A stretch of DNA of 64,000 bases, taken from contig JAISUT010000028.1 of assembly GCA_031271905.1 (NCBI GenBank), positions 1-64,000 on the forward strand, in the 5' to 3' direction. Below the pieces are notes generated by a model. It saw only the letters and a list, made by a program, of their open reading frames with translations, ran no database searches and was not told the origin of the DNA. This document shows, one piece after another, positions 15,412 to 24,346 of this stretch; positions within the stretch are counted from its first letter, which is position 1, and each line of letters starts with the position of its first letter. The translations under genes and the position numbers were made by a program. The stretch is from Acidobacteriota bacterium (GTDB taxonomy: Bacteria > Acidobacteriota > UBA6911).

Positions 15412-17646
15412 CTAATAGGTGTTGCGTGTGCCGCGGACGTTGCCGAAGTTACCGATCCCCTTGAGCGTGAACGAGAGCGACACGCGCGATTCGGTGCGCA
15501 GCCCCAAGTCGTACTGGTTCACCTCCGCGCCCACGCTGCAACAGTCCCAAGTGTATCCGAGGCGCGTGTTGCTGTTCAGCCACCGCCCGGTCGAGAGGTT
15601 GTAGCTCGCGGTCAGGCTCGCGGCGAAGCCGCGAAGCGGCGAACCGTAGCCTATCTGCCCTTGGACGTGGTCGCCCGAAAGCATGCCCGGCTCGTCCGGC
15701 CGCAGGATGAAGTAGGTGCCGGAGAGGAAGAAGTCGCCCTGCTCCCAGAGCGTCGAGAGGCTGACGGAGCGCCAGCGGCGGCGCTTGACGTCCAGGTCGG
15801 CGCGGACGTCGTTGTAGACGCCCGCCTGCGGCGACAGTCGGAAGACGGCGCTCAGGGGCGAGAAGTCGCTCAGGCGGCCGGTCTGGTAGAAGCCGGTCGC
15901 GCTGTCGAGCGGGTAGAACGAGTTGGCGCGCCCCTCGACGAAAGCGCCGCCGAAGGTCGGGTCGAAGTAGTATTTCTGCACGAGGCTGAGGGACATGAAC
16001 TCGTGCCTGCCCGCCTTGCCGCCGACCCGCGTGAAGCGGTTGACGACGCCGTACTCGACCTCGTTCGTGTCGGCGACGGCGTCGTGCTCGTCGAAGCGGA
16101 TGGTGTCGTCCAAATCCCGCACCCCCTCGATCCGGCGGTAGGTGAAATACGGCTCGACGGAGTGTCTGAAGCCCCCCGACCCCGGCGACTGGAAATCGCG
16201 CTCCAGCACCGGCGTCCGCACGTCCACGCTGAAATCGACGTAGCGGCGGTGGAAGCCCTCGTTCGACACGCCGGAAGGGGCGTCCGGGGCGAGCCGCGCC
16301 CCGTACCAGGTCTCCCGCACCCCGACCGTGGGGGTGACGGAAAATCCCGCCAGCGACGGCAGGCGCGCGGAGATGTGCGGGAACACGTCCAGCCGCTGAA
16401 CCAGGCTGCCGGTGTTGACGAGGCTGTCAGAGCGCGAGAGCCCTTCCAGCGCGGCGCGGAAATCGAGGACGAAGGGGGATGCGCCCAGTAGCGTCCCCAG
16501 GCTGGAGAACTCCAGCGCCGGGGTCTTCTTGGTGATCATGGGCGTGTCGGGGAACAGCATCACGTTGCGGCTGAAAGAGACGTCCGTGGAAATGCTCCCG
16601 TGGTTGCGCGTGAAGAAGCCGATGGCCTTCTCCATCGGCACGGTGGCGCTCTCCAGGTCTTCCGCGAACGCCTGGCGGAAGGCGAAATCGGAATAGATGT
16701 TCGCGTGGACCACCGCCCGCCAGTCGTCTCCGAGCAAGGTCTCGCCCTCCGCCTCGATCTGCACCCCCCCCTGTCCGCGTTTGTCGTCGATGCCGTACAG
16801 GCGCAACTCCAGGTGCGTGTCCTCGTCCGGGCGGGTGCGGAAAAGCCCGCCGAGGGCGAGCCCCCGCAGGCTGTACCAGTCGCCGTAGACCAAGAGGTCG
16901 GAACTGCGCCCGAGCGTCTGGTACCAGCCTTCGCTGAACAGGCGCCCCTTGGAGGTGGACGTCCCGGTGTGGAACGGTATGAAGCCGCTGTTGCGCTCCT
17001 TCCGCCCGGTCGGCAAGATCAGGTAGGGCGTGTAGAACACCGGCATCCCCTTGATCTTGAAAACCGTGTCGCGCATCCGCGCCGTGTGGTCGAGGCGGAT
17101 CTCCGCGCTGGAGGCGGAGAAGCTCCATTTGGGGATCAGGTCGCGGCACGCGGTGGCGAAGCCGTCCTCGATGCGGAAGGTGTCCGGCCCGGTCTTGCGG
17201 ATCGTCCTCCCGCTGACGAGGAACTCCTTGTCCGTGTAGCCCGTGGCGTCATAAAAGACGCCGGTCTGCGAGGCGAAGTCGAACTCCGCGCGGGAGGCGG
17301 AGAGCCACTGGTCCTTCTGCGAGAAATGCACGACGCCGGAAGCCCCGCCGTCGGCGCCGACGACGAAGCCGGTGGACGCCTCCTCGTCGTATTCCGCCTC
17401 CCCGCCGCTGATGACGATGTCCTTGTAGGCGATGCGGACGCCGCCTTTGGCGCGGTATCTGGCGCCCAGCTTCTCCTGGGTGTCGGAGGTCAGCGTGACG
17501 ACGCCGTCGCGGAAGCGGAGTTCCGTGCGCACCTGCCCCGCCGCAGACGCCGGCGGCGCGAGATCTTGCGCCGGAAGCGCCCGTCCCGCCAAGGTCGGCG
17601 CGAACGGAACGAGGAGCAGGAGCAACAGGCAACGCCGCATATCCAT
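15412..17646 (-). CDS. lptD: LPS-assembly protein LptD (outer-membrane LPS translocon)
   Basis: The product is about 744 residues, starting at ATG 17646 (an ATG two codons later is an alternative), with a signal peptide rich in Leu. An N-terminal OstA/LptA-like beta-jellyroll (about 35-190) is followed by the LptD beta-barrel. Seen are the periplasmic-domain end CRDLIPKWSFSASSAEI, YTPYLILPTGRKERNSGF and the C-terminal YTWDCC pair, ending in Tyr. The mature protein appears to have just three cysteines (one in ACRDLI and the CC pair). E. coli LptD has four forming two disulfides, so at most one of those bonds is possible. It places LPS on the cell surface, proving a diderm envelope. It is divergent from proB. 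Confidence 0.93.
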   Translation of the reverse strand: MDMRRCLLLLLLVPFAPTLAGRALPAQDLAPPASAAGQVRTELRFRDGVVTLTSDTQEKLGARYRAKGGVRIAYKDIVISGGEAEYDEEASTGFVVGADGGASGVVHFSQKDQWLSASRAEFDFASQTGVFYDATGYTDKEFLVSGRTIRKTGPDTFRIEDGFATACRDLIPKWSFSASSAEIRLDHTARMRDTVFKIKGMPVFYTPYLILPTGRKERNSGFIPFHTGTSTSKGRLFSEGWYQTLGRSSDLLVYGDWYSLRGLALGGLFRTRPDEDTHLELRLYGIDDKRGQGGVQIEAEGETLLGDDWRAVVHANIYSDFAFRQAFAEDLESATVPMEKAIGFFTRNHGSISTDVSFSRNVMLFPDTPMITKKTPALEFSSLGTLLGASPFVLDFRAALEGLSRSDSLVNTGSLVQRLDVFPHISARLPSLAGFSVTPTVGVRETWYGARLAPDAPSGVSNEGFHRRYVDFSVDVRTPVLERDFQSPGSGGFRHSVEPYFTYRRIEGVRDLDDTIRFDEHDAVADTNEVEYGVVNRFTRVGGKAGRHEFMSLSLVQKYYFDPTFGGAFVEGRANSFYPLDSATGFYQTGRLSDFSPLSAVFRLSPQAGVYNDVRADLDVKRRRWRSVSLSTLWEQGDFFLSGTYFILRPDEPGMLSGDHVQGQIGYGSPLRGFAASLTASYNLSTGRWLNSNTRLGYTWDCCSVGAEVNQYDLGLRTESRVSLSFTLKGIGNFGNVRGTRNTY

Positions 17647-17824
17647 TCCATCCTTGTCCGTGACTTCGCCCCCGGCCCCTTCCAACGCCGTCCACGCCCC
17701 TTCTCGCGGCGCATCTGCGCCTGCGGCCGGCGGCACCCCGCGCCCCCACCGGCGGCTGCGCACATTCGCCCCCCGCCGGGGCGACCCAGTATGTTATCTT
17801 ATGCCTTTTGCCGGAACCAGACTT

Positions 17825-18946
17825 ATGCGCTTTGTCGTCAAATTAGGAACCTCGACCCTGACCCGGGGGACGCAACGCCTCTCGCCGCCCTTGGTGATCG
17901 ACTTGGCGCGGCAGGTCGCCGCGTTGAAGGACGAAGGGCATGAGATGGTCTTGGTGTCCTCGGGCGCCGTCGCCGCCGGACGGGAGCGCCTCCAGGTGCC
18001 CCACCTGCCCAAGAACGTCCCCGCCAAGCAGATGCTGGCGGCCGTCGGGCAGCCGCGCCTGATGGCGTTCTACGAGAGGATATTCGAGATGTACGGCGTG
18101 ACCGTGGCGCAGGTGCTCCTGACCCGGAAGGACTTCGCCGGACGGCGCGGCTACCTGAACGCGCGCAACACGCTCGCCGCCTTGATGGAGAACGGCGTCC
18201 TGCCCGTCGTCAACGAGAACGACACGGTGGCGACCGACGAGATCCGCGTGGGGGACAACGACAACCTCTCGGCGCTGGTGGCGAGCCTGGTGGACGCCGA
18301 CTGGCTCGTCCTCCTGACCGACCAGGCGGGGTTGTTCACCGCCGACCCGCGTTGCGACGCCGACGCCTGCCTCATCGCGGAGGTCGCCGGCAAGGAGATC
18401 CCCCCGGACATCTGGCGGGCGGCGGGCGGCAGCGGCGGCTCGGGGCTGGGCACCGGCGGCATGGTCACCAAGCTCCAAGCCGCGGACTTGGCGCGCCGCA
18501 GCGGCGCCTGTTGCGTGATCGCGCAAGGGGCGGAGCCCGACGTGCTGACGCGACTCGCTGGCGGCGAACACATAGGGACGCGCTTCCCCCCGCTCGCCAC
18601 CGCCGTGGAGAGCCGCATGCGATACATCCTGTCCGGGGGGCATCATGCCGTCGGGCGGTTGCTGGTGGACGCGGGGGCGGTCGGCGCGCTGCGGCGCGGG
18701 GCGAGCTTGCTGTCGGTGGGGTTGACGGCGGTGTCGGGCGAATTCGACCGGGGCGACACGGTGCGCGTCATGATGAAGGATCCGCAGGGGGCGGATGGCG
18801 AGACGGAGGTCGCACGGGGGATCGCCAACTACGACAGCCGCGACCTGGTGCGCATCCTGCGCAAACCCTCGGACGAGATCGAGTCGGTCCTCGGCTATCA
18901 TTTCGGCGACGAGGTGATACACCACAACAACCTCGTGCTGCTGTGA
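17825..18946 (+). CDS. proB: Glutamate 5-kinase ProB
   Basis: The 373-residue kinase phosphorylates glutamate, the first step of proline synthesis. ATG 17825 begins [15 protein letters not shown] longer open frame continues upstream into lptD's promoter region and is not family-like. The amino acid kinase domain ([52 protein letters not shown]) is followed by a C-terminal PUA domain at about 280-370 ([20 protein letters not shown]). proA follows on the same strand, completing the proline branch up to glutamate semialdehyde. A 178-base divergent region with lptD precedes it. Confidence 0.96.
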   Translation: MRFVVKLGTSTLTRGTQRLSPPLVIDLARQVAALKDEGHEMVLVSSGAVAAGRERLQVPHLPKNVPAKQMLAAVGQPRLMAFYERIFEMYGVTVAQVLLTRKDFAGRRGYLNARNTLAALMENGVLPVVNENDTVATDEIRVGDNDNLSALVASLVDADWLVLLTDQAGLFTADPRCDADACLIAEVAGKEIPPDIWRAAGGSGGSGLGTGGMVTKLQAADLARRSGACCVIAQGAEPDVLTRLAGGEHIGTRFPPLATAVESRMRYILSGGHHAVGRLLVDAGAVGALRRGASLLSVGLTAVSGEFDRGDTVRVMMKDPQGADGETEVARGIANYDSRDLVRILRKPSDEIESVLGYHFGDEVIHHNNLVLL

Positions 18947-18982
18947 CGCGGGGCGTCGATGGGAACCGAGGTTCGCGAGGCC

Positions 18983-18999
18983 GGGGCACGCCGTGCCCC
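18983..18999 (+). promoter_or_regulatory. Perfect hairpin between proB and proA
   Basis: GGGGCACG at 18983-18990 is inverted at 18992-18999 (CGTGCCCC), leaving a very tight loop. It lies about 20 bases ahead of the proA Shine-Dalgarno AAAGGGAGG. No T-run follows. It could tune proA expression or protect an mRNA end; there is no evidence beyond the dyad. Confidence 0.4.
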
Positions 19000-19019
19000 C
19001 AACTAAAGGGAGGCGGGAT

Positions 19020-20276
19020 ATGCTGACAGAGATGGGACGCAAGGCGCGGGCGGCCGCAAGGTCGATGGGTTCGGCGGCGACGGAGGTGAAGAACCGGACG
19101 CTGCGCGACTTGGCGGCGTTGTTGGAACGGTCGCGCGACGCGGTCAAGCAGGCGAACCGGGCAGACATAGACGCCGCAGCCGCTTCCGGCATGGGCGAGG
19201 CGCTCATCGACCGGCTGACTTTGACCGATGCGCGCCTGGACGGCCTTTCGCACGACCTGCGCGCCTTGGCGGGGCTCCCAGACCCCGTGGGGGAGCGCTA
19301 TGACGAGACGACGCTCCCGAACGGCTTGCGGCTGCGCCGGCAGCGCGTCCCCCTAGGCGTCCTCGGCGTGATCTACGAGTCGCGCCCCAACGTCACCATC
19401 GACGTGGCGGGCCTTGCCGTCAAGACCGGCAACGCCGCCATCCTGCGCGGCGGCAAGGAGACCATCCACTCCAACCTGGCGCTGGTGGGGCTGGTGCGCG
19501 AGGCGTTGCGCGCGAACGCCTTGCCGGAGGACGCCGTGCAGTTCATCGACGACGCCGACCGCGCCCTCGTGCTCGGGCTGCTCCAGTCGAACGACTATGT
19601 GGACGTCATCATCCCGCGCGGCGGCGAGGGGTTGCACCGCCTCTGCCGCGAGAACAGCCGCATCCCGGTCATCACGGGCGGCGTCGGCATCTGCCACGTC
19701 TTCGTGGACGAGTCGGCGGACATGGAAAAGTCGTTGGCGGTGATCCACAACGCCAAGACGCAACGCCCTTCGGTCTGCAACGCCTTGGACACGGTGCTCG
19801 TACACCGCGCGGTCGCGGCGCGGGCGCTCCCCCTCGTCGTCGCGCACCTGGTGCCGGCGGGGGTGACCTTCCGCGCCGAGCCCGTGGCGCTGGCGGCCTT
19901 GGCTGGCGCGGGTGGCGATGCGGTGCAGCCTGCGGGGCCGGGGGATTTCGACACGGAGTGGATGTCGCTGGTGCTGGGGCTGAAGGTGGTGGACGGCATC
20001 GACGAGGCGATCGCGCACGCGAATGCGCACAGCATGGGGCATTCCGACGCGATCCTCACGGAGGACGCCGCGAACGCCGCGCGCTGGGTGAACGAGGTCG
20101 ATTCCGCCGCCGTGTACGTCAACGCCTCGACGCGCTTCACCGACGGCGGGCAGTTCGGGCTCGGCGCCGAGGTGGCGATCTCCACCCAGCGCATCCACGC
20201 CCGCGGCCCGATGGGGTTGCGCGAGCTGACCTCCTACAAATGGGTCGGCGAGGGCGACTACCATGTCAGGGGCTGA
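19020..20276 (+). CDS. proA: Gamma-glutamyl phosphate reductase ProA
   Basis: The 418-residue NADPH-dependent enzyme reduces glutamyl 5-phosphate to glutamate 5-semialdehyde. It starts at ATG 19020 behind AAAGGGAGG; an earlier in-frame ATG at 18993 lacks a site. Motifs include [33 protein letters not shown] and the catalytic Cys in [11 protein letters not shown]. The C-terminus carries [18 protein letters not shown]. It pairs with proB 73 bases upstream. Length and motifs are normal. Confidence 0.97.
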   Translation: MLTEMGRKARAAARSMGSAATEVKNRTLRDLAALLERSRDAVKQANRADIDAAAASGMGEALIDRLTLTDARLDGLSHDLRALAGLPDPVGERYDETTLPNGLRLRRQRVPLGVLGVIYESRPNVTIDVAGLAVKTGNAAILRGGKETIHSNLALVGLVREALRANALPEDAVQFIDDADRALVLGLLQSNDYVDVIIPRGGEGLHRLCRENSRIPVITGGVGICHVFVDESADMEKSLAVIHNAKTQRPSVCNALDTVLVHRAVAARALPLVVAHLVPAGVTFRAEPVALAALAGAGGDAVQPAGPGDFDTEWMSLVLGLKVVDGIDEAIAHANAHSMGHSDAILTEDAANAARWVNEVDSAAVYVNASTRFTDGGQFGLGAEVAISTQRIHARGPMGLRELTSYKWVGEGDYHVRG

Positions 20277-20416
20277 GGGCGCACCCGACGCCGACCGAAC
20301 CGCCGCCCCGTCCCGGTCGAGCGGCATGCCGCGCCTCAGCCGAAGAGCAGCACGGCGCCCACGCTCCTTTTGCAGAGCCGAGGCAATCCGCGCCATCCGC
20401 CACGGCGGCGAAAGCG

Positions 20417-21517
20417 TCAGGCGCGGGACGCTTGCGACGGCGCGTCGCCGATGGACTCGCCACGGCGCAGGCGTTCACGCAGGCTCTGGAGCTGCCGGTC
20501 GATGCGCTCCAGTTCGACCAACGCCTTCTTCTCCGCCTCCGAAGTCCGCAGCACCGCTTGGATGCCGCCGCCGCAGATGACCAGCCGCTGGTCGGCCATC
20601 AGGGCGAGGATGGGGTCGTGCGTGGCCATCAGCACGATCTTCTCCCGGCGCACCAGCAGATCCAGCGCCTGCTTGCGGTCGATGCCCGCGTTCTCGATCT
20701 CGTCGATCAGCACGATGGGTGACGCGCTCAGAAACGCCGTGTCGGCTATCATCAGCGCCCGCGACTGCCCGCCCGAAAGGGAGGTCAGCGGTGCGTCCGC
20801 CGCAAAAGCCTCCCCCGCCAGCAGGTTCGCCTTGGCGATGACGTCGGCAACGAGCCTTTCCGAGGCGCCGCCGGCCGTGTCGCGCGACGTTGCGGCAGAC
20901 CGCCGGCTCTCGGCGTGCATGCGGACGAACTCCCCGGCGCTCGCGTCCATGACGAAATTCATGTTCTGCGAAAGTTGCGCCACCAGCTTGCGCCCTGGGG
21001 AGAAGCGGCTGCGGAGGTCGGGCGGCTCGCCGTTGACCAGGACGACGCGACCCGTGGGGGTGTCCCCCTGCGCCATCCACTCGATGTCGGCCAGCAGGCG
21101 GCTCTTGCCCGACCCGGTGGGACCGACGATGCCGGTGACGCTGCCAACCGGCAGCTCCAGCCGGACGTCCTCCGCGTTGCCGGACTTGTCGCGCCCGCCG
21201 ACGACCGTGATCGAGCGCACCTGGGCGCGCGCGCCGTCAGCCGCGCCTCGGGCGTCGGAAACCCGGGCGGCGAGGAAAAACCCGAGGTTGGCCTCCAGAC
21301 GCCGCCGGTCGATGCCGATGTCCTCGAACAGCTCCTCGGGCAACTCCGCGAGCCGCCGCCGGAGCGAGACCCCCGCCTGCGGCCCAAGGCGTATGCCGTA
21401 ATCCTCCAAGAAGCGGAGGACTTCGGGACGAGACCCGGCAAGGGCTTGCACGTCCGCGTCGAGGATCGCGTCGGGAGGGGCGTCAGCGGCAGACGCCTCC
21501 CGGAGTGGCTCGTTCAT
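20417..21517 (-). CDS. Soluble ABC-type ATPase with N-terminal DUF1858-like domain
   Basis: The 366-residue protein starts at ATG 21517 behind GGAAAG, inside the end of the upstream gene (35-base overlap). Residues about 16-80 (DADVQALAGSRPEVLRFLED, YGIRLGP, LFEDIGIDRRRLEANLG) resemble the DUF1858/ScdA N-terminal fold. The ABC domain has Walker A GPTGSGKS (132-139), signature LSGGQ (247-251), Walker B IVLIDE (268-273) and switch His300. There are no membrane segments and no permease gene nearby. With the two upstream genes it forms a compact cassette; I infer an energy-driven soluble machine rather than an importer. The substrate is unknown. The 140-base gap to proA holds nothing recognisable. 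Confidence 0.75.
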   Translation of the reverse strand: MNEPLREASAADAPPDAILDADVQALAGSRPEVLRFLEDYGIRLGPQAGVSLRRRLAELPEELFEDIGIDRRRLEANLGFFLAARVSDARGAADGARAQVRSITVVGGRDKSGNAEDVRLELPVGSVTGIVGPTGSGKSRLLADIEWMAQGDTPTGRVVLVNGEPPDLRSRFSPGRKLVAQLSQNMNFVMDASAGEFVRMHAESRRSAATSRDTAGGASERLVADVIAKANLLAGEAFAADAPLTSLSGGQSRALMIADTAFLSASPIVLIDEIENAGIDRKQALDLLVRREKIVLMATHDPILALMADQRLVICGGGIQAVLRTSEAEKKALVELERIDRQLQSLRERLRRGESIGDAPSQASRA

Positions 21518-22517
21518 TGATCTTTCCAAAATCGAGGTTGTCGAGGTACAGGCGGGCGAAATCCGCCTCCATCCGCCCAAGACCCGTTTCGAGCTCGCCG
21601 AAGTCGGCGAGGGAATAGGAGGTCTCGCCGTCCAGGTCGCCGGGGAGGATGCAGCCGCCGCGGAGCAGCGCGCGGAACTCGTCGTTCCAGAACTGGTCGA
21701 TGACCGGACGGCACTCCTCCAGGCGGGACGTGCGCGCCACCATCATGACGGGGTTGAGCAGCCGCCCCTCCTTCATCGCGGGGACGCGCACCTTCTTGTG
21801 CGACGGGATGCGCGCCACCGCCACGTCTGGCAGCAGGCTGTAGGCCGTCCTGTGCGGGTCGCCCGAGCCGAAGCGCTTGATCGTCTGCGAGAAGTGCTTG
21901 ATATCGACGACGCTTTTGGCGAAGCGGACGATCCCCTCGTCGCCGAAACGCTCGCGCAGGAAATACATCAGGCCGAACGGCGCCTTGTCCACATGGCCGT
22001 GGACCGTCAGCCCGAGGCCGGAGTCCAGCAGCTCCGCCCAGGAATCGACGGCGGGGACGCCGGGGACGGTCAGGTCTTGCACCACGCTCCAGGACATGAA
22101 GCAGAGGATGCCGATGCCGCTCCGCAGGACGCCCGCGCGGATCTTCTCCGGCAGCGCGTCGAGGTCGTCCGGGCGGGTGAGGCCGGTGTACAGGCCGGTC
22201 TTCAGGAAGCGGTCGGAAAAGCCGTGCGTGAAAAAGACGCTGTAGTTGTTGGTCACGATGACGTCGGGGAAGTCGCCCTCCTCGCGCCGGGCGCGCAACA
22301 GGAACTCGATGTCCTGCGAGGCGCAGTCGGTGAGGTCGGAGCAGGAGACGGGCTTGTCGGGACGCTCGGCGTTGTACCGTTCGACGAACGGCGCGAAGAA
22401 CTGCTTGAAAGGGACCTTCAAGGGGCAGGGCATCGACACATGGACGCGGACGCCGTCGCGCAGGCGCGGGTCTTCGACATATGCCGGAGCGCCTTCCTCA
22501 AGGATGTTGATTCTCAT
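21483..22517 (-). CDS. Solute-binding-protein-like cytoplasmic protein
   Basis: The 344-residue protein starts at ATG 22517 behind AAAGGGGGG. It has the two-lobe pattern of type II extracellular solute-binding proteins (PFVERYNAERPDKPVSC, DFPDVIVTNNYSVFF, VPAVDSWAELLDSGLGLTVH, GLMYFLRERFG, VIDQFWNDEFRALL). However, there is no signal peptide or lipobox: the N-terminus is MRINILEEGAPAYVED. Three early cysteines (31, 59, 65) sit near the expected ligand cleft. It lies 21 bases after the GTPase gene and overlaps the ATPase gene, so the three are almost certainly co-translated. It probably binds a small molecule or metal complex in the cytoplasm; that is inference. Confidence 0.65.
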   Translation of the reverse strand: MRINILEEGAPAYVEDPRLRDGVRVHVSMPCPLKVPFKQFFAPFVERYNAERPDKPVSCSDLTDCASQDIEFLLRARREEGDFPDVIVTNNYSVFFTHGFSDRFLKTGLYTGLTRPDDLDALPEKIRAGVLRSGIGILCFMSWSVVQDLTVPGVPAVDSWAELLDSGLGLTVHGHVDKAPFGLMYFLRERFGDEGIVRFAKSVVDIKHFSQTIKRFGSGDPHRTAYSLLPDVAVARIPSHKKVRVPAMKEGRLLNPVMMVARTSRLEECRPVIDQFWNDEFRALLRGGCILPGDLDGETSYSLADFGELETGLGRMEADFARLYLDNLDFGKINERATPGGVCR

Positions 22518-22538
22518 ACGTCCCCCCTTTCGAACCTC

Positions 22539-23225
22539 TTACGAAAATCCTATCTTCTTCAGGTTTCCCACCTGGTACTCGCCGCCGATCTTGGTCTCGC
22601 CCAGGCAGTAGGAGCAGAGCGCCGCAGGCATCGAGAAGCGCAGGCGGCTCTCCTCCACCGTCGCGGTCTCAGGCGCGTCCCCGACGAGGCGCGCCAGCTC
22701 GAACACCCCCTGACCGCTGATGCCGTTGACAAGCAGCAGCCGCGCCTTGGGGTTGGCCTCCGCCACGCGGAAGGCGAACACCTCGCGCTCGGCCTGTGAC
22801 ACAATATCATATTTTGTAATGATTACAATGTCAGCCATCCGCAACATGGGGCCGATCTTGCGCGGGGTGTCCATCCCCATCAGGTTGTCGATGACGCAGA
22901 CCGCCGCCACGTCCCGGACGTGCGGCGAGCAGCGGTTGCACAGCCCCGCGCTCTCGGTGAAAAGGTACCCGAGTCGCAGGCCGAGGCCCCAGTCCACCCC
23001 CTCCTGGATGTTGCTGACGAAGAAATGGTCGGGGCAGAGCCCGCCCGCCAGACCCACCCGGACGGGGACGCCCATCCGCTCGAACAGCGCCGCCTCGTTG
23101 GCGTACAGGCAGTCGAACTTGATCACGCCGGCGGACTCCCCCGTGCGCGCCAGCTCCTGGATGAGCTTGGCGAGCACGGAGGTCTTGCCCGACGACGGCG
23201 GCCCTGAAAACGTGACGAGTTTCAT
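22539..23225 (-). CDS. G3E-type (HypB/UreG/CobW-like) GTPase with Cys-X2-Cys motifs
   Basis: The 228-residue P-loop protein starts at ATG 23225 (an earlier in-frame start at 23258 lacks a site). It has Walker A GPPSSGKT (8-15) and a hydrophobic strand ending in an ExxG motif, GYLFTESAGL (86-95), the Walker B hallmark of the G3E family. CNRC (96-99) follows at once, then a hydrophobic VCVID strand (109-113), the base-specificity motif TKYD (137-140) and a C-terminal CSYC (204-207). G3E members (HypB, UreG, CobW, MeaB) deliver or guard metals and cofactors for enzymes. The cysteine pairs could bind a metal. It is the first gene of the three-gene cassette; the target is unknown. Confidence 0.75.
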   Translation of the reverse strand: MKLVTFSGPPSSGKTSVLAKLIQELARTGESAGVIKFDCLYANEAALFERMGVPVRVGLAGGLCPDHFFVSNIQEGVDWGLGLRLGYLFTESAGLCNRCSPHVRDVAAVCVIDNLMGMDTPRKIGPMLRMADIVIITKYDIVSQAEREVFAFRVAEANPKARLLLVNGISGQGVFELARLVGDAPETATVEESRLRFSMPAALCSYCLGETKIGGEYQVGNLKKIGFS

Positions 23226-23316
23226 CCCACTGCCCCATGTTGCGCTGCGTTGCGCCATGTTGAGATTGCTTGGGGATGCGGAGCCCCCTCCCCGCGTCCC
23301 GCGCCCTCGCGGCGGG

Positions 23317-24324
23317 CTACTCCGCCTTGAGGGAGCGATCCATCAGTTCGCGGATGGCCTCGCGAGGGGCGACCTCGCCTTCGAGGATGCGCCGCACCTG
23401 CTCCGTGATCGGCATCTCCACCTTCAGCTCGCGCGCCAGCTCCACGGTGGCGTAGGTGGTCTTGACCCCCTCCGCCACCTCGCGCATCGAGGACAGGATC
23501 CCTTGCAGATCGCGCCCCCGCCCCAGCTCGACGCCGACGGAGCGGTTGCGGCTGAGGTCTCCGGTGCAGGTCAGTATCAAGTCGCCCATCCCCGCCAAGC
23601 CCGCCAGCGTCTCGCGGCGAGCGCCCAAGGCCGTCGCCAGCCGCGCGATCTCGGCAAGGCCCCGCGTGATCAGCGCCGCCTTGGGGTTGTGCCCGAGCCG
23701 CAACCCCTCGATCACCCCCGCCGCGATGGCGATGACGTTCTTGATGGCACCGCCGATCTCCACGCCGACCACGTCGCCGGAGGCGTAGACGCGCATCGTC
23801 TTGCCGGAGAAGGCCCGCTGCACCCACTGCGCGGCGTCGGCGTCGGTCGATGCCGCCACCAGCGCCGTCGGGTCGCCGACCGCCACCTCGCGCGCGAAGC
23901 TGGGGCCGGACAGGACGACGACGCGGGGGGGGCGGGGGGAGAACGCCTTCGCCGTCACGTCGCGGATGACCTGGCTCATGCGCTGGCGCCGTTCCGTGTC
24001 TATCCCCTTGGTGGCGCTCACCAACGGCATGTCGGCGGAGAGGTGCGGCAGCATCCGCTCGTACAGGCCGCGGCAGACGTGCGAGGGCATGACCGTCAAC
24101 GCGCACTCCGCTCCCGCCAAGGCTTCGCCGAGGTCGCCCGTCGGCGCGACGTTTCCGGGGATGGCGACGCCGGGGAGGAACAAGGTGTTCTCGCGGCGTT
24201 CGCGGAGCGAGGCCACGACCTCCGGCTCGTAAGCCCAGAGGCGCACCTCGTGGCCGCTGTGCGCCAAGGCGTGCGCGAGCGCCGTGCCCCAGCTCCCCGC
24301 CCCGATGACCGCAATTATCGACAT
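23317..24324 (-). CDS. gpsA: Glycerol-3-phosphate dehydrogenase [NAD(P)+] GpsA
   Basis: The 335-residue cytoplasmic enzyme reduces dihydroxyacetone phosphate to sn-glycerol 3-phosphate for phospholipid synthesis. It starts at ATG 24324 (MSIIAVIGAGSWGTALA), with the nucleotide loop at residues 8-14. SATKGI and GGAIKNVIAIAAG carry the conserved lysines; GLAGMGDLILTCTGDLSRNR is the substrate-site segment. The C-terminus has PITEQVRRILEG. It lies 22 bases downstream of the GDSL hydrolase gene, in the same direction. Confidence 0.97.
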   Translation of the reverse strand: MSIIAVIGAGSWGTALAHALAHSGHEVRLWAYEPEVVASLRERRENTLFLPGVAIPGNVAPTGDLGEALAGAECALTVMPSHVCRGLYERMLPHLSADMPLVSATKGIDTERRQRMSQVIRDVTAKAFSPRPPRVVVLSGPSFAREVAVGDPTALVAASTDADAAQWVQRAFSGKTMRVYASGDVVGVEIGGAIKNVIAIAAGVIEGLRLGHNPKAALITRGLAEIARLATALGARRETLAGLAGMGDLILTCTGDLSRNRSVGVELGRGRDLQGILSSMREVAEGVKTTYATVELARELKVEMPITEQVRRILEGEVAPREAIRELMDRSLKAE

Positions 24325-24346
24325 GGCCGCCAACCCGTGAACATCT

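Noticed and set aside
20417-23225. Reading the binding-protein/ATPase pair as an ordinary ABC importer
   Set aside because: No signal peptide or lipobox on the binding-like protein, no permease gene, and a G3E-type GTPase in the same unit.
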